Assembly: GCA_937894085.1 (NCBI GenBank)
Contig: CALCSG010000396.1
Location: forward strand, 1 to 52,763
Source: an uncultured Gammaproteobacteria bacterium
GTDB lineage: Bacteria > Pseudomonadota > Gammaproteobacteria > GCA-001735895
Length of the DNA stretch: 52,763 nucleotides
Direction of reading: 5' to 3'
Part shown: piece after piece, positions 28,485 to 38,211 of the stretch
Layout of the letters: the number at the start of each line of letters is the position of its first letter
How positions within the stretch are numbered: the first letter of the stretch is position 1
Notes under the pieces: generated by a model
What the model saw: the letters and a program-made list of their open reading frames with translations, nothing else
Database searches by the model: none
What the model was told of the DNA's origin: nothing
Program-made: the position numbers and the translations under genes

Positions 28485-29549
28485 TTACTTCAATAACCCG
28501 GCTTCTTTTTCAAACTTCTTCACCAGAATGCCTTCTGTTCCACAGCAACTGGCTGCACAGACATTTTTCTGTTTCACTTCATTTTCGGTTTTACCCAACC
28601 AGTCATCCACTGTTAAATTTTCTGATGCACAATCACAACTGATATCGGTATGTGCATAAACGTGTTTCAGGCCAATGGTTTTAGCCTGTTCGGCAGCCAG
28701 GTGAATAATTTCATGTGGTGTTTCTGGAACATGCGATAGTTGATAGGCCGGAAAAAACTTGGTCACATGCCACGGGCTATCTTCACCCAGGTTATCGCGA
28801 ATCCATTCGGCAATACGTTTAAGTTCTGCCGGATCATCATTTTTCCCCGGAATAACATTGGTGCGAGTCTCAACATGAATACCCAGTTCATGCGCCTTTT
28901 TGATAGATGCTAAAACCTGGTCAACCGTGCTGGTCGGGCAGATTTCCTTATAAAAATCATTCGACAGGCTCTTAACATCAGAACAAAGCACATCGATATA
29001 AGGAGCCACTTCTTCCAGTGCTTCATCGGTCACGTAACTATTGGAAACATACACCGTGTATAAGCCGGCCTCTTTCGCCAGTTTGCCCACATCGATGACA
29101 TACTCAAGCCACACGGCCGGTTCCGAGTAAGTAAACGCAATGCCTTCCACGCCATGTTTTTTCGCAAGAGCAATAACCTCTTCAGGTTTTACCCAGGCAT
29201 CGGTCGATTCACCGCGTGCCAGTTTATCCAGAGCTTTGACGCCCCAGGAAATTTCCAGGTTATGACAACCCTTGCAACGAAAATTACAGCCATAACTGCC
29301 AATCGACATCACTTTAGTACCGGGGCGATAGTGATAAACCGGTTTATTCTCAATCGCTTCCACGTCGATAGCAGAAATAATGCCGTAAGAAAGGTTATAA
29401 AGTACGCCATTACGATTTACATGTGCCTGGCAATAACCGCGCTGACCATGCCTTAATCGACAACGCCACAGACAGAGATTGCAGACCGTATCGCCATTGT
29501 CCATAGGTGTTTGCAGGCGAGTTTCGATGAGCTGATAATTATCTGGCAT
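28485..29549 (-). CDS. amrS: AmmeMemoRadiSam-system radical SAM enzyme (AmrS-like)
   Basis: A protein of 354 residues. The radical SAM cluster motif is CNFRCKGC (about residues 93-100). The N-terminal cysteines CNLCLWRCRLRHGQRGYC, the phrase YGIISAIDVEAIENKPVYHYRPGT, and FTYSEPAVWLEY and VETRTNVIPGKND are hallmarks of this group. The C-terminus adds a cysteine-rich tail (ISCDCASENLT, CAASCCGTEG). The AMMECR1 and MEMO partners that name the system are not in this window, so either they are elsewhere or the gene acts alone. The chemical reaction is not established. Confidence 0.9.
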   Translation of the reverse strand: MPDNYQLIETRLQTPMDNGDTVCNLCLWRCRLRHGQRGYCQAHVNRNGVLYNLSYGIISAIDVEAIENKPVYHYRPGTKVMSIGSYGCNFRCKGCHNLEISWGVKALDKLARGESTDAWVKPEEVIALAKKHGVEGIAFTYSEPAVWLEYVIDVGKLAKEAGLYTVYVSNSYVTDEALEEVAPYIDVLCSDVKSLSNDFYKEICPTSTVDQVLASIKKAHELGIHVETRTNVIPGKNDDPAELKRIAEWIRDNLGEDSPWHVTKFFPAYQLSHVPETPHEIIHLAAEQAKTIGLKHVYAHTDISCDCASENLTVDDWLGKTENEVKQKNVCAASCCGTEGILVKKFEKEAGLLK

Positions 29550-29687
29550 GGAATAAATTCCTGGTTAAGAAAGGCAATAGTGCAACTGAATCCAGTCAGA
29601 AAACAGTAAAACGTTTTGAAAGCTGTGTATTTTAGTCGATAATAGCGAGCGTTAACCATAAATTAAACATATTAAAAAAGAGGTCAT

Positions 29688-30194
29688 ATGAAAAAATTAC
29701 TGTTATCCGGTTTATTGTTACTGGGTTTTAGCCTGAATACTCAGGCTATGGAAATGTTTGATCTATCTGAGCAATGCTCCGAAGACGTCATGAATATGAT
29801 CAAATGTAAGGTAGCAGAAGGCGTGTCTGCAAATGACGCGATAGAATCAATGAAACTTCGTGCAAATTTCCTGAATTTTAAGTTAGTAGGACATATGCCG
29901 CTATCAGAACAGGTAAAGGCAAATGGTGGAGAATCAAACCGGATGGAAATCTTCCAGTTCTGTGATGCCAATATAGCCGCAAAAATGGTTAAACACAGCA
30001 TGGCATTCGCCGGATATCTGCCGTGCAGAATTTCACTGGTATTAGACGATGCTGGTCAGGCCTGGTTAATAACCCTGAACATGGATAGCACCATGGGTGA
30101 TGCTTCACTACCTAAGGCGTTACAGGGTTTAGGAATGACAGTTAGAAATAATATTTATTCCATCATGTCAGCTGGTGCTGAAGGCGATTTATAG
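29688..30194 (+). CDS. Exported DUF302 protein
   Basis: A protein of 168 residues with a signal peptide (MKKLLLSGLLLLGFSLNTQAM). The mature part has the DUF302 core MKLRANFLNFKLVGHMPLSEQV, EIFQFCDANIAAKM and FAGYLPCRISLVLDDAGQAWLITLNMD. Four cysteines in the mature chain suggest periplasmic disulfides. The ATG follows AAGAGG. DUF302 has no assigned activity, and family members in sulfur-oxidising bacteria are often exported. It is monocistronic between divergent and convergent minus-strand genes. Confidence 0.85.
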   Translation: MKKLLLSGLLLLGFSLNTQAMEMFDLSEQCSEDVMNMIKCKVAEGVSANDAIESMKLRANFLNFKLVGHMPLSEQVKANGGESNRMEIFQFCDANIAAKMVKHSMAFAGYLPCRISLVLDDAGQAWLITLNMDSTMGDASLPKALQGLGMTVRNNIYSIMSAGAEGDL

Positions 30195-30275
30195 ATTCAA
30201 TTGCTACCTCCCTATATTCCAGCTAACCGAATGCCGGAATATAGGGGAAGGGATATTGACAGGGTTTGTTAAATT

Positions 30276-32537
30276 TCATGCAGTGCTATTTTTCATTCTA
30301 CTTTTCTCGGCATGTTGTATAAAAGGTATTAATTCGTCGGCTGCTAAAGGTTTGCTATAAAAAAATCCCTGCAATTTCTCACAATGATGAGATATCAGGA
30401 AATCCTGTTGAGCTGATGTCTCTACACCTTCCGCGATCACACATAAACCAAGGTTATGAGCAAGAGCCAGAGTTGCGGAGCAGATCTTCGCATCATCATT
30501 GTTTACCTCCAGGTCACTTACAAATGTACGATCCAGTTTCAGAGTCTGTATCGGTAAAAGTTTTAAATAAGCCAGTGACGAGTAGCCGGTGCCAAAATCA
30601 TCGATGGCAAGGTCCACACCCATACTTCTTAATTCCTGCAAGCGTTTGATCGACTCCGCAGGATTTTCCATCATGCTCGATTCGGTTACTTCAATTTCAA
30701 GATCTCCCGGTTGCATATTGAATTTTACGATCAATGATTGTATTACACCCACAAGTTCAGCAGAACGTAACTGCTGTGTCGATATATTGACAGAGACGCC
30801 CGGCAGATCAGGGTAGCGCTGTTTCCATTCGTGGTTTTGGCGACAGGCTTCTTCCAGAACCCACTTTCCTAGTGGAATAATCAGGTTCGTTTCTTCAGCA
30901 ATCGGGATAAATTGACCCGGAGGGATAGACCCCAGCTTCGGGTCCGTCCATCTCAGCAACGCTTCCATGCCACATACGGTAAAGTCATCGGCACTGATCT
31001 GAGGTTGATAAACCAGTGTAAAGTCATTATTGCGAATGGCTTTACTCAACGCGTTTTCAATTTCAAGCCTTTGACTGGCTTCGGCATTTAATGATTCTGA
31101 AAAGAACTGATGGTTGTTTCTTCCTAATTCTTTGGCGTGATACATTGCACTGTCGGCATTAATAATCAGCGTTTCATAATCGTCGCCGTTATTGGGGTAA
31201 ATACTGATACCGATACTAGGGCTGGAATTAAGTTCTGTGTCATTGATCAGATAGGGTTGACCAAGGCTATGAGATATCAGGTGAACAGCAGGCATGGTGT
31301 CTATGTCCTTTCTGAGGCCGGTCAGGCAGACGACGAATTCATCTCCACCCAATCGACCGACTATATCACTGTCACGAATCGAAGCCTGGAGTCGACGGGC
31401 AACCTCTTTCAGCATCTGATCCCCTGCCTGGTGACCATAGTTGTCATTGATCATTTTGAAGCGGTCCATGTCGATAAAAAGGATAGCCAGTAAGGAGCCG
31501 TCACGTCTGGCGCTGTAAAGTGCCTGCCGAACCATTTCTTCAAAACTTAATCGATTTATCAGCCCGGTTAACGCATCGTGATGCGCCAGATAATGGATAC
31601 GTTCCTCTGACTCCTTGCGTTCGGATATATCCGAAAAGCTGGCGATAAAGTTGTTAATCTTATCGTTCTCGTCGTAAATCACGGTGATAGATATCCATAT
31701 CGGGTAGATTTCTCCACTTTTATATTGAATGCTGAGTTCTCCCTGCCAGAAGCCTTCTTTTACCATTTCAGCATTTATTTCAAGAAAATTACGTTTGGTG
31801 ATATCGCCAGAGGTCAATATATCGACCTTACCTTTATGAATTTCTTTTAGTGTGTAACCGGTGTTCCTGACAAATGTCTGGTTCACGGCGATAATGTGTT
31901 TTTGCCGGTTAAATATCATGATGGATTCACCACTGTTGCGAAACACATTGGCGTACAGGTTTAATTCATACTCGGAATTTTTCTGATCGGTTACATCCTG
32001 AATGACACTCTGGATGGAGCACGCAACACCTTTTGAATCGTGCACAACTTCCCGATGTTCATGGACAAATTTTATTTTTCCATGGCCAAAATCAAGCCGG
32101 TAAAAATCATCATAATATTGCTGTTCAAGGGTTTTCTTAAGTTCGATATCTGCCTTTGCAAGATCATCGTGATGGATCAGACTGTTGTAATATTCAGGGT
32201 TAACCTGCGGTGTAAGGTCAACCTGTTCAATGATGTGATAAAGCGCCTGCGACCACTCCAGCTGATGGGTCAACAAATTCATATGCCAGCTGCCTGTGCG
32301 AGAAAGTCGCTGAGCTTCCGACAGTAAGCCGAGTACTTTTCTCAGGCTGGCATTGGATTCATTCAACTCCTGAGAATTCAGGTCGATCGTGTGTTCGAAG
32401 TGACGTTGCTCCTTATCATGCTCTGTGTAGGTATCAGAAATATAATCAATAAGTTTTTGATCCACCAGCATGTTAGTGCTCAGATCAAGCTCCTTACCAT
32501 AAACCCATTTGAGTTGGCGTTTGAGTAAGCGGTGCAC
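30276..32537 (-). CDS. PAS-PAS-GGDEF-EAL cyclic-di-GMP protein
   Basis: A protein of 753 residues. A coiled coil (about 40-75) leads into two PAS domains (about 75-190 and 195-315). GGDEF (about 320-480) carries the intact RLGGDEFVV active site and the inhibitory I-site RDSD five residues before it. EAL (about 495-745) has MEALLRW, IEVTESSMMENP, IDDFGTGYSSLAYLK and AEGVE. Both catalytic sites look intact, so it may make and break cyclic-di-GMP. No membrane segment is visible. Its start is 2 bases from the stop of the FIST gene, so the two are translated together and FIST is probably its sensor. Confidence 0.94.
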   Translation of the reverse strand: MHRLLKRQLKWVYGKELDLSTNMLVDQKLIDYISDTYTEHDKEQRHFEHTIDLNSQELNESNASLRKVLGLLSEAQRLSRTGSWHMNLLTHQLEWSQALYHIIEQVDLTPQVNPEYYNSLIHHDDLAKADIELKKTLEQQYYDDFYRLDFGHGKIKFVHEHREVVHDSKGVACSIQSVIQDVTDQKNSEYELNLYANVFRNSGESIMIFNRQKHIIAVNQTFVRNTGYTLKEIHKGKVDILTSGDITKRNFLEINAEMVKEGFWQGELSIQYKSGEIYPIWISITVIYDENDKINNFIASFSDISERKESEERIHYLAHHDALTGLINRLSFEEMVRQALYSARRDGSLLAILFIDMDRFKMINDNYGHQAGDQMLKEVARRLQASIRDSDIVGRLGGDEFVVCLTGLRKDIDTMPAVHLISHSLGQPYLINDTELNSSPSIGISIYPNNGDDYETLIINADSAMYHAKELGRNNHQFFSESLNAEASQRLEIENALSKAIRNNDFTLVYQPQISADDFTVCGMEALLRWTDPKLGSIPPGQFIPIAEETNLIIPLGKWVLEEACRQNHEWKQRYPDLPGVSVNISTQQLRSAELVGVIQSLIVKFNMQPGDLEIEVTESSMMENPAESIKRLQELRSMGVDLAIDDFGTGYSSLAYLKLLPIQTLKLDRTFVSDLEVNNDDAKICSATLALAHNLGLCVIAEGVETSAQQDFLISHHCEKLQGFFYSKPLAADELIPFIQHAEKSRMKNSTA

Positions 32538-32539
32538 GG

Positions 32540-33673
32540 TTATTTCTCGTAAATTGCGGTGAGAGTCACTGTTTGATTATGTAACTGGCAATGAAGTAAA
32601 TCGTCATGAAAGGGAGCTAACTCGCCATACGAATAAAAGCCGCATAACTGTACATTATGGCCTAGAGAACTGGCAATTTCCTCCAGTTCATCTTCAGTCA
32701 TCTGGTTCATCACGACGCGTCTTCCGACACAGCTGATAACAATTCCTAGCGCTGTTTTTGAGTTTTCCTTATTGATATTCTCTACGGCTCGCCCCGCCCC
32801 TGAAATCAATTCTTCCATATTGGGTTTCATCAGTCTAACGATAAAACCTTCGGGGACGTCTCCTGCGAAAGTAATGCTGTTTTCAGTTTCATCTATGGCC
32901 AGCAGGGTGCGGGTGACTTCATTGGAATGTTCGTCCGCCCTGATATTTAACGGAAAGCGCATCCCACTCAATGGCAAGTCTTTGGCATATTCACCCAGAT
33001 ACTCTTTATAAAGCTTTAAGGCGGGCTTATTATCAATCTCGTACAACACATTATCTTTTGATTTGGTGACAAGTCGCTCTGGTCCAAATGAGGACCAGCC
33101 ACTATTGAAACTGGTACTAATGGACAGGTCTTCTCCATAAAATCCGACCGCTACCACGCGAAACTGGCGGGCGGGTTCATCCCCAATAACCCATGTTTCC
33201 TGAAAGCGGTCACCGTCACCGGCCATACCTCCTGAAACCGGTACACCTTTTGATACTTTGTTTATACCGCGCACTAATGAAGGGCCATTGATATTCAAAC
33301 CATCTGAAAAAACAATCACATGTTTCAGGCCTGCGGCCGGTAACTGGTCGATTAACTGACTTGATATGGATTCAGCGTTTACATCATCCGAAAAATCAAC
33401 TTTGCTCATTTCCACATGACCTTTTTCCAGTTGAATGGCGGTGGCTGTGATAGCCTGATCAGAGATTTCAGCACCTGTAATATTACCTGACGAAGACGCG
33501 CCGGCAATATGTGCGTTGGAATACAGAGATTGAATCGAATTAAAAGCTCGATCTGATTTCAGGGTGTCTGAATGCCCAAATAGTAAAACCAGACAGGTTT
33601 TATCTTTTGATGTGATTTGAGAAGATTGTTCAATCCAGTCATTGCCATCGTAATATAAAGTATCTAGTTTCAT
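32540..33673 (-). CDS. FIST-domain signal-sensing protein
   Basis: A protein of 377 residues with FIST-N (about 1-200; CLVLLFGHSDTLKSDRAF, HVIVFSDGLNINGPSLVRGI, PVSGGMAGDGDRFQETWVIG, RVVAVGFYGEDL) and FIST-C (about 220-370; GEYAKDLPLSGMRFPLNI, ISCVGRRVVM, LCGFYSYGELAP). FIST domains are predicted cytoplasmic small-ligand sensors found with GGDEF, EAL and kinase proteins. The neighbouring GGDEF-EAL gene follows directly. Confidence 0.93.
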   Translation of the reverse strand: MKLDTLYYDGNDWIEQSSQITSKDKTCLVLLFGHSDTLKSDRAFNSIQSLYSNAHIAGASSSGNITGAEISDQAITATAIQLEKGHVEMSKVDFSDDVNAESISSQLIDQLPAAGLKHVIVFSDGLNINGPSLVRGINKVSKGVPVSGGMAGDGDRFQETWVIGDEPARQFRVVAVGFYGEDLSISTSFNSGWSSFGPERLVTKSKDNVLYEIDNKPALKLYKEYLGEYAKDLPLSGMRFPLNIRADEHSNEVTRTLLAIDETENSITFAGDVPEGFIVRLMKPNMEELISGAGRAVENINKENSKTALGIVISCVGRRVVMNQMTEDELEEIASSLGHNVQLCGFYSYGELAPFHDDLLHCQLHNQTVTLTAIYEK

Positions 33674-34068
33674 TGTTTTTCTTCATTATTATGTAAACGC
33701 TGTCCCCAACCCGATAACTGAATGGAGTTGTCTGTATGAGTCTAGACCATAAAGAGCATATATTTTATAAGGAAAAGCTCCGGCAGGCTAATTGTTGCGA
33801 ATTTTTTAATTTTTTGTGTAAGGCTCCTGCCGAAATGACTTCAGACTGAATAATGCCCGAATGTTGAAAAAGCCAGCTGCGAAGTCTCGATTGAATAGCG
33901 CTATATAAAGCCTGGAAGCAATGTTGAATTACAGACATGGAAAATATCCCTTTAACCTGGATAAATCAGCAAAACAGTATACATTCCTCGCAAAACAGAC
34001 TTGACTAGAGCCGCGCAAATCTATTTAATACGCGTCTTCCAAACTGATCGTTCAGATCACACGGTAAT
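33674..34068 (+). promoter_or_regulatory. 395-base intergenic region with the tRNA-Phe promoter
   Basis: TTGACT (34001-34006) and TTTAAT (34024-34029) with a 17-base spacer form a plausible sigma-70 promoter, followed by a GC-rich discriminator (ACGCG) typical of stable RNA genes. Upstream, CCGGCAGG near 33780 and CCTGCCG near 33828 could form a long-range stem. No ORF is convincing. Confidence 0.6.
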
Positions 34069-34127
<59 letters not shown>

Positions 34128-34144
<17 letters not shown>

Positions 34145-34173
34145 TTTATTACCTTCTAAATCAATGACTTACG
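34128..34173 (+). repeat. att-like direct repeat, copy 1 (tRNA-Phe 3' end plus flank)
   Basis: The segment from TCCGCCCCTGGGCACCATTTA to ATCAATGACTTACG recurs at 39530-39575 and, less perfectly, at 47052-47084. Conservation extends past the tRNA into non-tRNA flank, as expected when related integrative elements insert in tandem, each carrying its own attachment flank. Confidence 0.8.
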
Positions 34174-34289
34174 CCAAATTTCGCCTTATGGGCTCGGTGA
34201 CTGTGCGTCCTTATGCCATTGGTCGTGGGTTCAAGTCCTATAACTTTGTCTATGTATAATGATGACCTGCTTTCCATTGGAAGGTAAAA

Positions 34290-34787
34290 TCAATTAGGCC
34301 TTCTATGCCTGATTCCTCCTCCTGAAGAAAAGTCGACCTCAAATGATTGGCCGAAACCAGCAACAAAATTGCCCTTCACTGGAGAAAGCTGAAACAGATG
34401 GAAATCATTTAAACCCCGAAGTGTGACAATCAGTTTGCCGAACTGTTCCTCCATCTGCTGCATTCTTGATTCAAATAGCGCATTGACCCTGTCAATTACA
34501 GCCACCTTGCAAAAGCAGTTCAACCGTTTTCGGGTATAAGCATGACCAGCAAACGGGTTCTCCAAAAATAATACGTTGGCTACACCGGACTGTTTCAGGT
34601 TTGTTGTATGTGAAGCCAATTCACTGATAAAGATGTAATAACAGCCATCATGTTCCACATAGGGTGTGTAACTTGCCTCTGGGTGTCCTTCACCATTGAC
34701 TGTTGCTAGCATAAGGGAGTCGATGTCGAGAAGGAATTCATCCAGTTGTAATTTAATATCGTTGTTATCCGAGGTATTGGAATTCAT
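34290..34787 (-). CDS. HugZ-family / pyridoxamine-phosphate-oxidase-like split-barrel protein
   Basis: A protein of 165 residues. The split-barrel FMN-binding-like core begins LLDIDSLMLATVNGEGHPEASYTPYVEHDGCYYIFISELASHTTNL, and the C-terminal HLFQLSPVKGNFVAGFGQSFEVD is typical of HugZ-like heme-degrading proteins. Some family members bind heme rather than FMN; heme use here is inferred. It is the first gene inside the island and appears intact. Confidence 0.82.
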   Translation of the reverse strand: MNSNTSDNNDIKLQLDEFLLDIDSLMLATVNGEGHPEASYTPYVEHDGCYYIFISELASHTTNLKQSGVANVLFLENPFAGHAYTRKRLNCFCKVAVIDRVNALFESRMQQMEEQFGKLIVTLRGLNDFHLFQLSPVKGNFVAGFGQSFEVDFSSGGGIRHRRPN

Positions 34788-34939
34788 AATATTTGTTCAG
34801 TCTTTAAAAGTAATACTTTATCTATTCTACTGGAACAGCAAGAAAGAGTTTCAACAAGATATTTTCGGTGCTTATCTAGTTGGCTATTCATGGCCTCTCC
34901 GTTAACATGTCTGACATAATAATTAATTCTTTATTCTAA

Positions 34940-35691
34940 ATGAAAATAGTTACATGGAATTGTAATGGGGCACTTCGAAAAAAAGTTATAGAGATTGATT
35001 CTCTGGATGCTGATGTCTTAGTTATTCAAGAATGTGAAAATCCAGCTGAGTCCACCAAAAGCTACCGCTCCTGGGCAGGTAAATACTTGTGGGTCGGAAC
35101 ATCAAAAAACAAAGGGATTGGCGCTTTTCCAAAAAATGGAAATACTGTCGAAAAATTAGACTGGCAAGGCGACTTAAAATATCAGGGTTAAGCAGTCAAA
35201 GTTCATCTATTCATTGGGCGACGAATGATTTGAAACTATTCTTACCATTTGTTTTAAATCACACAACAAATATATTGGGAGTGTGGACAAAAGGCGTTGA
35301 TTCTGGGGCATTCGGCTACGTGGGCCAATTTTGGAAATACTTGCAAATTCACCGAAAAGATCTTTCTCAAAGCAATACCCTGATTCTGGGAGACTTTAAT
35401 AGCAATAGAATCTGGGATAAACCTGATAGATGGTGGAGCCATTCAGACGTGATTGAAGAGCTTAAGGGGATTGGCGTTGAGAGCAGATATCTCCATCAGT
35501 TTAACGAATCCCAAGGGGGGGAAACAAAGCCAACTTTTTATCTTCATAGAAGTACGGACAAGCCCTACCACATAGATTATGCTTTTGCTTCAAATGATCT
35601 GATCATTAAAAGTTCACTGGTCGTTGGTGCTAAAGAAGAATGGCTTTCTGTCAGTGACCATATGCCGTTATGCATAGAGTTAGACAGGTAA
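34940..35691 (+). pseudogene. Endonuclease/exonuclease/phosphatase (EEP) family nuclease, frameshifted
   Basis: Two ORFs in different frames make one protein of about 250 residues. The first opens MKIVTWNCNGALRKK and contains DADVLVIQECE. The second holds [14 protein letters not shown] and ends with [12 protein letters not shown]. These are the four EEP motifs (WNCNG, QE, GDFN, SDH). The break is at GGG 35185-35187, where one extra G gives YQGLSSQ and restores the frame. Either the gene is a recent pseudogene or the run is misread. With the frame restored, catalytic residues look complete. Confidence 0.82.
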
Positions 35692-35712
35692 CTAAAATAT
35701 CAAGGAGTAAAG

Positions 35713-36559
35713 ATGTCAACAGCCACATTAAAAATCTTTCTTGCTTATGGTGATCCAAAGCGACTGCGTACAGCTGAGCTTTCTAACTGGACGGGAAAAG
35801 CTGTTGCAGGTCCAAGAAGTGAGTTCGATAAACTTCTATCCCGAGAGGAATCACAAAATCCGGGAGTTTATTTTCTGACAGGAATCGACCCCCGACACAA
35901 ATAAAAGCACCATTTATATTGGCGAAGCCGAATGCATTCGAGACAGGATTAAAAGTCATTTATCTAAAGACTTCTGGAACAACATAACATTCTTCATTAC
36001 TAAAGACGAAAACCTGACAAAAGCACATATCAGATATATTGAGGGACGACTCATTGATCTGGCCAGAACCTCAGGGCGCTCAGTGGTGACGAATAACCAA
36101 GGTAGTGGAGCAAAGTTACCAGAATCAGATCGAGAAGATATGGAGGTATTTCTAGAAAAGATGCAACAGGTATTACCTGTGCTTGGTGTTGAGGCTTTTG
36201 TTCAAACTTCAGTGGAGCCGCGTGCTGAAGAAAAGCGAGAGCTACTAACATGCAAAATTAGAAAAATTACTTCAACTGGTTACTTAACCCCAAATGGTAT
36301 TCTTGTATTGTCTGGCTCTGAGGCTGTTTTGAAGGAGCGTAGTTCAGCCCAAAAATGGCCAAGTGTTATGGTTCAAAGGAACAAGTTGATAGAAGATGTA
36401 GGACTTGTTAAAAAAGGTGAAAAATATGTTTTTACGAAGGATACTGAATTTTCCAGTCCAAGTTCTGCAGCTGCGGTAATTCATGGTGGAAGTGCAAATG
36501 GTCTTACAGCTTGGGTGAATGCTAATGGAAAATCTCTAAAAGAAATGCAAAACCAATAG
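35713..36559 (+). pseudogene. GIY-YIG nuclease-family protein, frameshifted
   Basis: The first ORF (35713-35904) contains PGVYFLTGIDP. After it, in another frame, the sequence reads TIYIGEAECIRDRIKSHLSKDFWNN and ends in the 158-residue ORF at 36083. PGVYFL and TIYIGEA form a GIY-YIG core, with the arginine in IRDRI and the catalytic glutamate in IEGRLIDLA. A C5 run (35889-35893) breaks the frame, and C4 restores DPDTNKSTIYIGEA. The protein would be about 280 residues, with an uncharacterised C-terminal part (DUF4357-like by appearance: ILVLSGSEAVL, SSPSSAAAVIHGGSANGLTAW). It follows the EEP gene by about 20 bases, so the two may form a nuclease pair. Confidence 0.78.
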
Positions 36560-36707
36560 CTTCGCCCCTTTTTTTGCAATATTTCTAAAGTGGCAATGAG
36601 TTAATGATCTCAAGATGGGTTCGAATTTTGTATGGTTACTAGAGTTAATTTTGGTAACGATTTCATATGATTATTAATCTATAAAAATGGAAAAGATAAA
36701 ATTAAAA

Positions 36708-37092
36708 ATGAGTAACTCAGATAATTTAAGATTAGCAGTTAAAACCTACTTGGAAAAAGAAAATACTCAGTACGCTATTATGATTAATGATTAATGATTA
36801 ATGATTAATGATTAATGATTAATGGTGACTGGGGAGCAGGTAAAACTTATTTTTTTAAAAATGTATACTTCCTGATATTGGAGAAAAAGAATCCCTTTAT
36901 ATTTCGTTATTTGGATTGCAGATAATAAATGATATTGAGAGTGAGATATTTAAGGAATTATCTATTATGGGTGTTGATGATCAGGGCGTGATAGCTAAGT
37001 TCCTTAATTCAAATTCTGAAATTGTTGATGATGTAAAGATTGGTGGAGTTGGCTATGCAGTTCAATTCGGGCTAAATAAATGGAAAGTATAA
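36708..37092 (+). pseudogene. KAP-family P-loop NTPase remnant
   Basis: Three frames together read MSNSDNLRLAVKTYLEKENTQYAIM, then INGDWGAGKTYFFKN (Walker A), then GEKESLYISLFGLQIINDIE and a short tail ending at 37092. KAP NTPases have the same order of GDWGxGKT and YISLFG. Two frame breaks and loss of most of the domain make it non-functional. The first break is caused by a six-copy heptanucleotide repeat immediately before Walker A. Intact KAP proteins are membrane-associated ATPases, some of them in phage defence. Confidence 0.75.
36783..36824 (+). repeat. Heptanucleotide tandem repeat (ATTAATG)6
   Basis: Six exact copies of ATTAATG, preceded by an incomplete ATTATG. The unit is not a multiple of three, so copy number sets the reading frame. 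One, four or seven copies would keep the KAP reading frame, and the six present do not. Confidence 0.95.
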
Positions 37093-37382
37093 AACCTCAG
37101 GTTAATAGAACTTGAAAATGTTAAGTTTTGCTATGGTTGAAATGCTAACTAATGCTAACCATGAGCCTTTGTTTAAATGTGAAAGCTGCAGAAGTTGCGG
37201 TAGTTGTGGACTACAGAATTAAAGTAGCGAAAGTAGCGATGAATTTTCCAAAGTCACGAAAGTCGCAGCTTTGATAAAAGTTGAAATGTGATTTACCGAC
37301 ATCTTAGATGCGTTAATTTGACTAATGATTTCGGTGAAAAATATTTCATGAAGTTTTTTCTTGTCACCATGAGAGGTCAAAC

Positions 37383-38003
37383 ATGGGTGGATATGGTAGT
37401 GGTAGTTATTGGCGGAATGGCAGTAGATCAACAACCGAATCAGCAAAAAAGATTGATATCAGGTGGTTGAAAAAACACGGCCATTTAAGGCCTGGTACTA
37501 CAGGTGCGCCGTCCTGGAATTGCAATGGTGAGCCAGTGGGTAATATTAGTTACAGCATGTTTCATGATCGGATGATATTAGATTATAAATATCGGGTTAA
37601 TGGTGGTGGCTGGCAGGAAGTAAAAGAAACCATCCGGTTTACTGAAACAGCCTGTAATTATGGTGGTATGCGGAAGTGGTTAACTTGTCCAGAATGCAAC
37701 CAGAGAGTAGCGGTGCTCTACAGCAACCAGAAGTTGTTTTTATGCCGGAAATGTTCAGGCGTGAAGCATGGAAGCAACCTGGAATCAGATCTTGACAGAT
37801 TAGCGAGGAAAGCCAGATCAATCAGGCGCAAACTGGATATTGGTAATGAGGCTATATTTGATCCTGACAACCTCTCTGACTGGGTTTGTTTTAAGCCGAA
37901 GCACATGCACCAGAAAACATTTGACCGGCTTAGGCGGGCTGAAAATAGAGCACAGCATGCTATGAATAATGAGTTTTTGGCTAGATTTGGGTATTACATG
38001 TAA
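37383..38003 (+). CDS. Zinc-ribbon protein of a mobile-element-associated family
   Basis: A protein of 206 residues. It opens MGGYGSGSYWRNGSRSTTE, then IDIRWLKKHGHLRPGTTG, and contains a four-cysteine zinc ribbon: CPECNQRVAVLYSNQKLFLCRKCSGVKHGS. The C-terminal third is Arg/Lys-rich and helical. Proteins with this opening recur in genomic islands and plasmids, and their function is unknown. The zinc ribbon and basic tail suggest nucleic-acid binding. The gene is intact although its upstream neighbour is degraded. Confidence 0.8.
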   Translation: MGGYGSGSYWRNGSRSTTESAKKIDIRWLKKHGHLRPGTTGAPSWNCNGEPVGNISYSMFHDRMILDYKYRVNGGGWQEVKETIRFTETACNYGGMRKWLTCPECNQRVAVLYSNQKLFLCRKCSGVKHGSNLESDLDRLARKARSIRRKLDIGNEAIFDPDNLSDWVCFKPKHMHQKTFDRLRRAENRAQHAMNNEFLARFGYYM

Positions 38004-38211
38004 TGGATAAGCAAAAGATCAAACCGAATTTAAATCTTCAGTAAGTGCAAAAACCTCTGACACTATTCCCCTTTATTGTGTAAAAAAATTTGTAAATAAA
38101 ATATTATCTTTTTCAAGTTTATTATAAAGCATTGAATTTAAAGTATTAATTAAATATAGAATGATAATTGCTTGAAATAAGATTACTTATATTTAACATT
38201 GGGGCACAATA

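Noticed and set aside
34190-34240. T-arm-like sequence (GGTCGTGGGTTCAAGTCC) suggesting a second tRNA
   Set aside because: No acceptor, D or anticodon stems can be built around it. It is at most a fragment.
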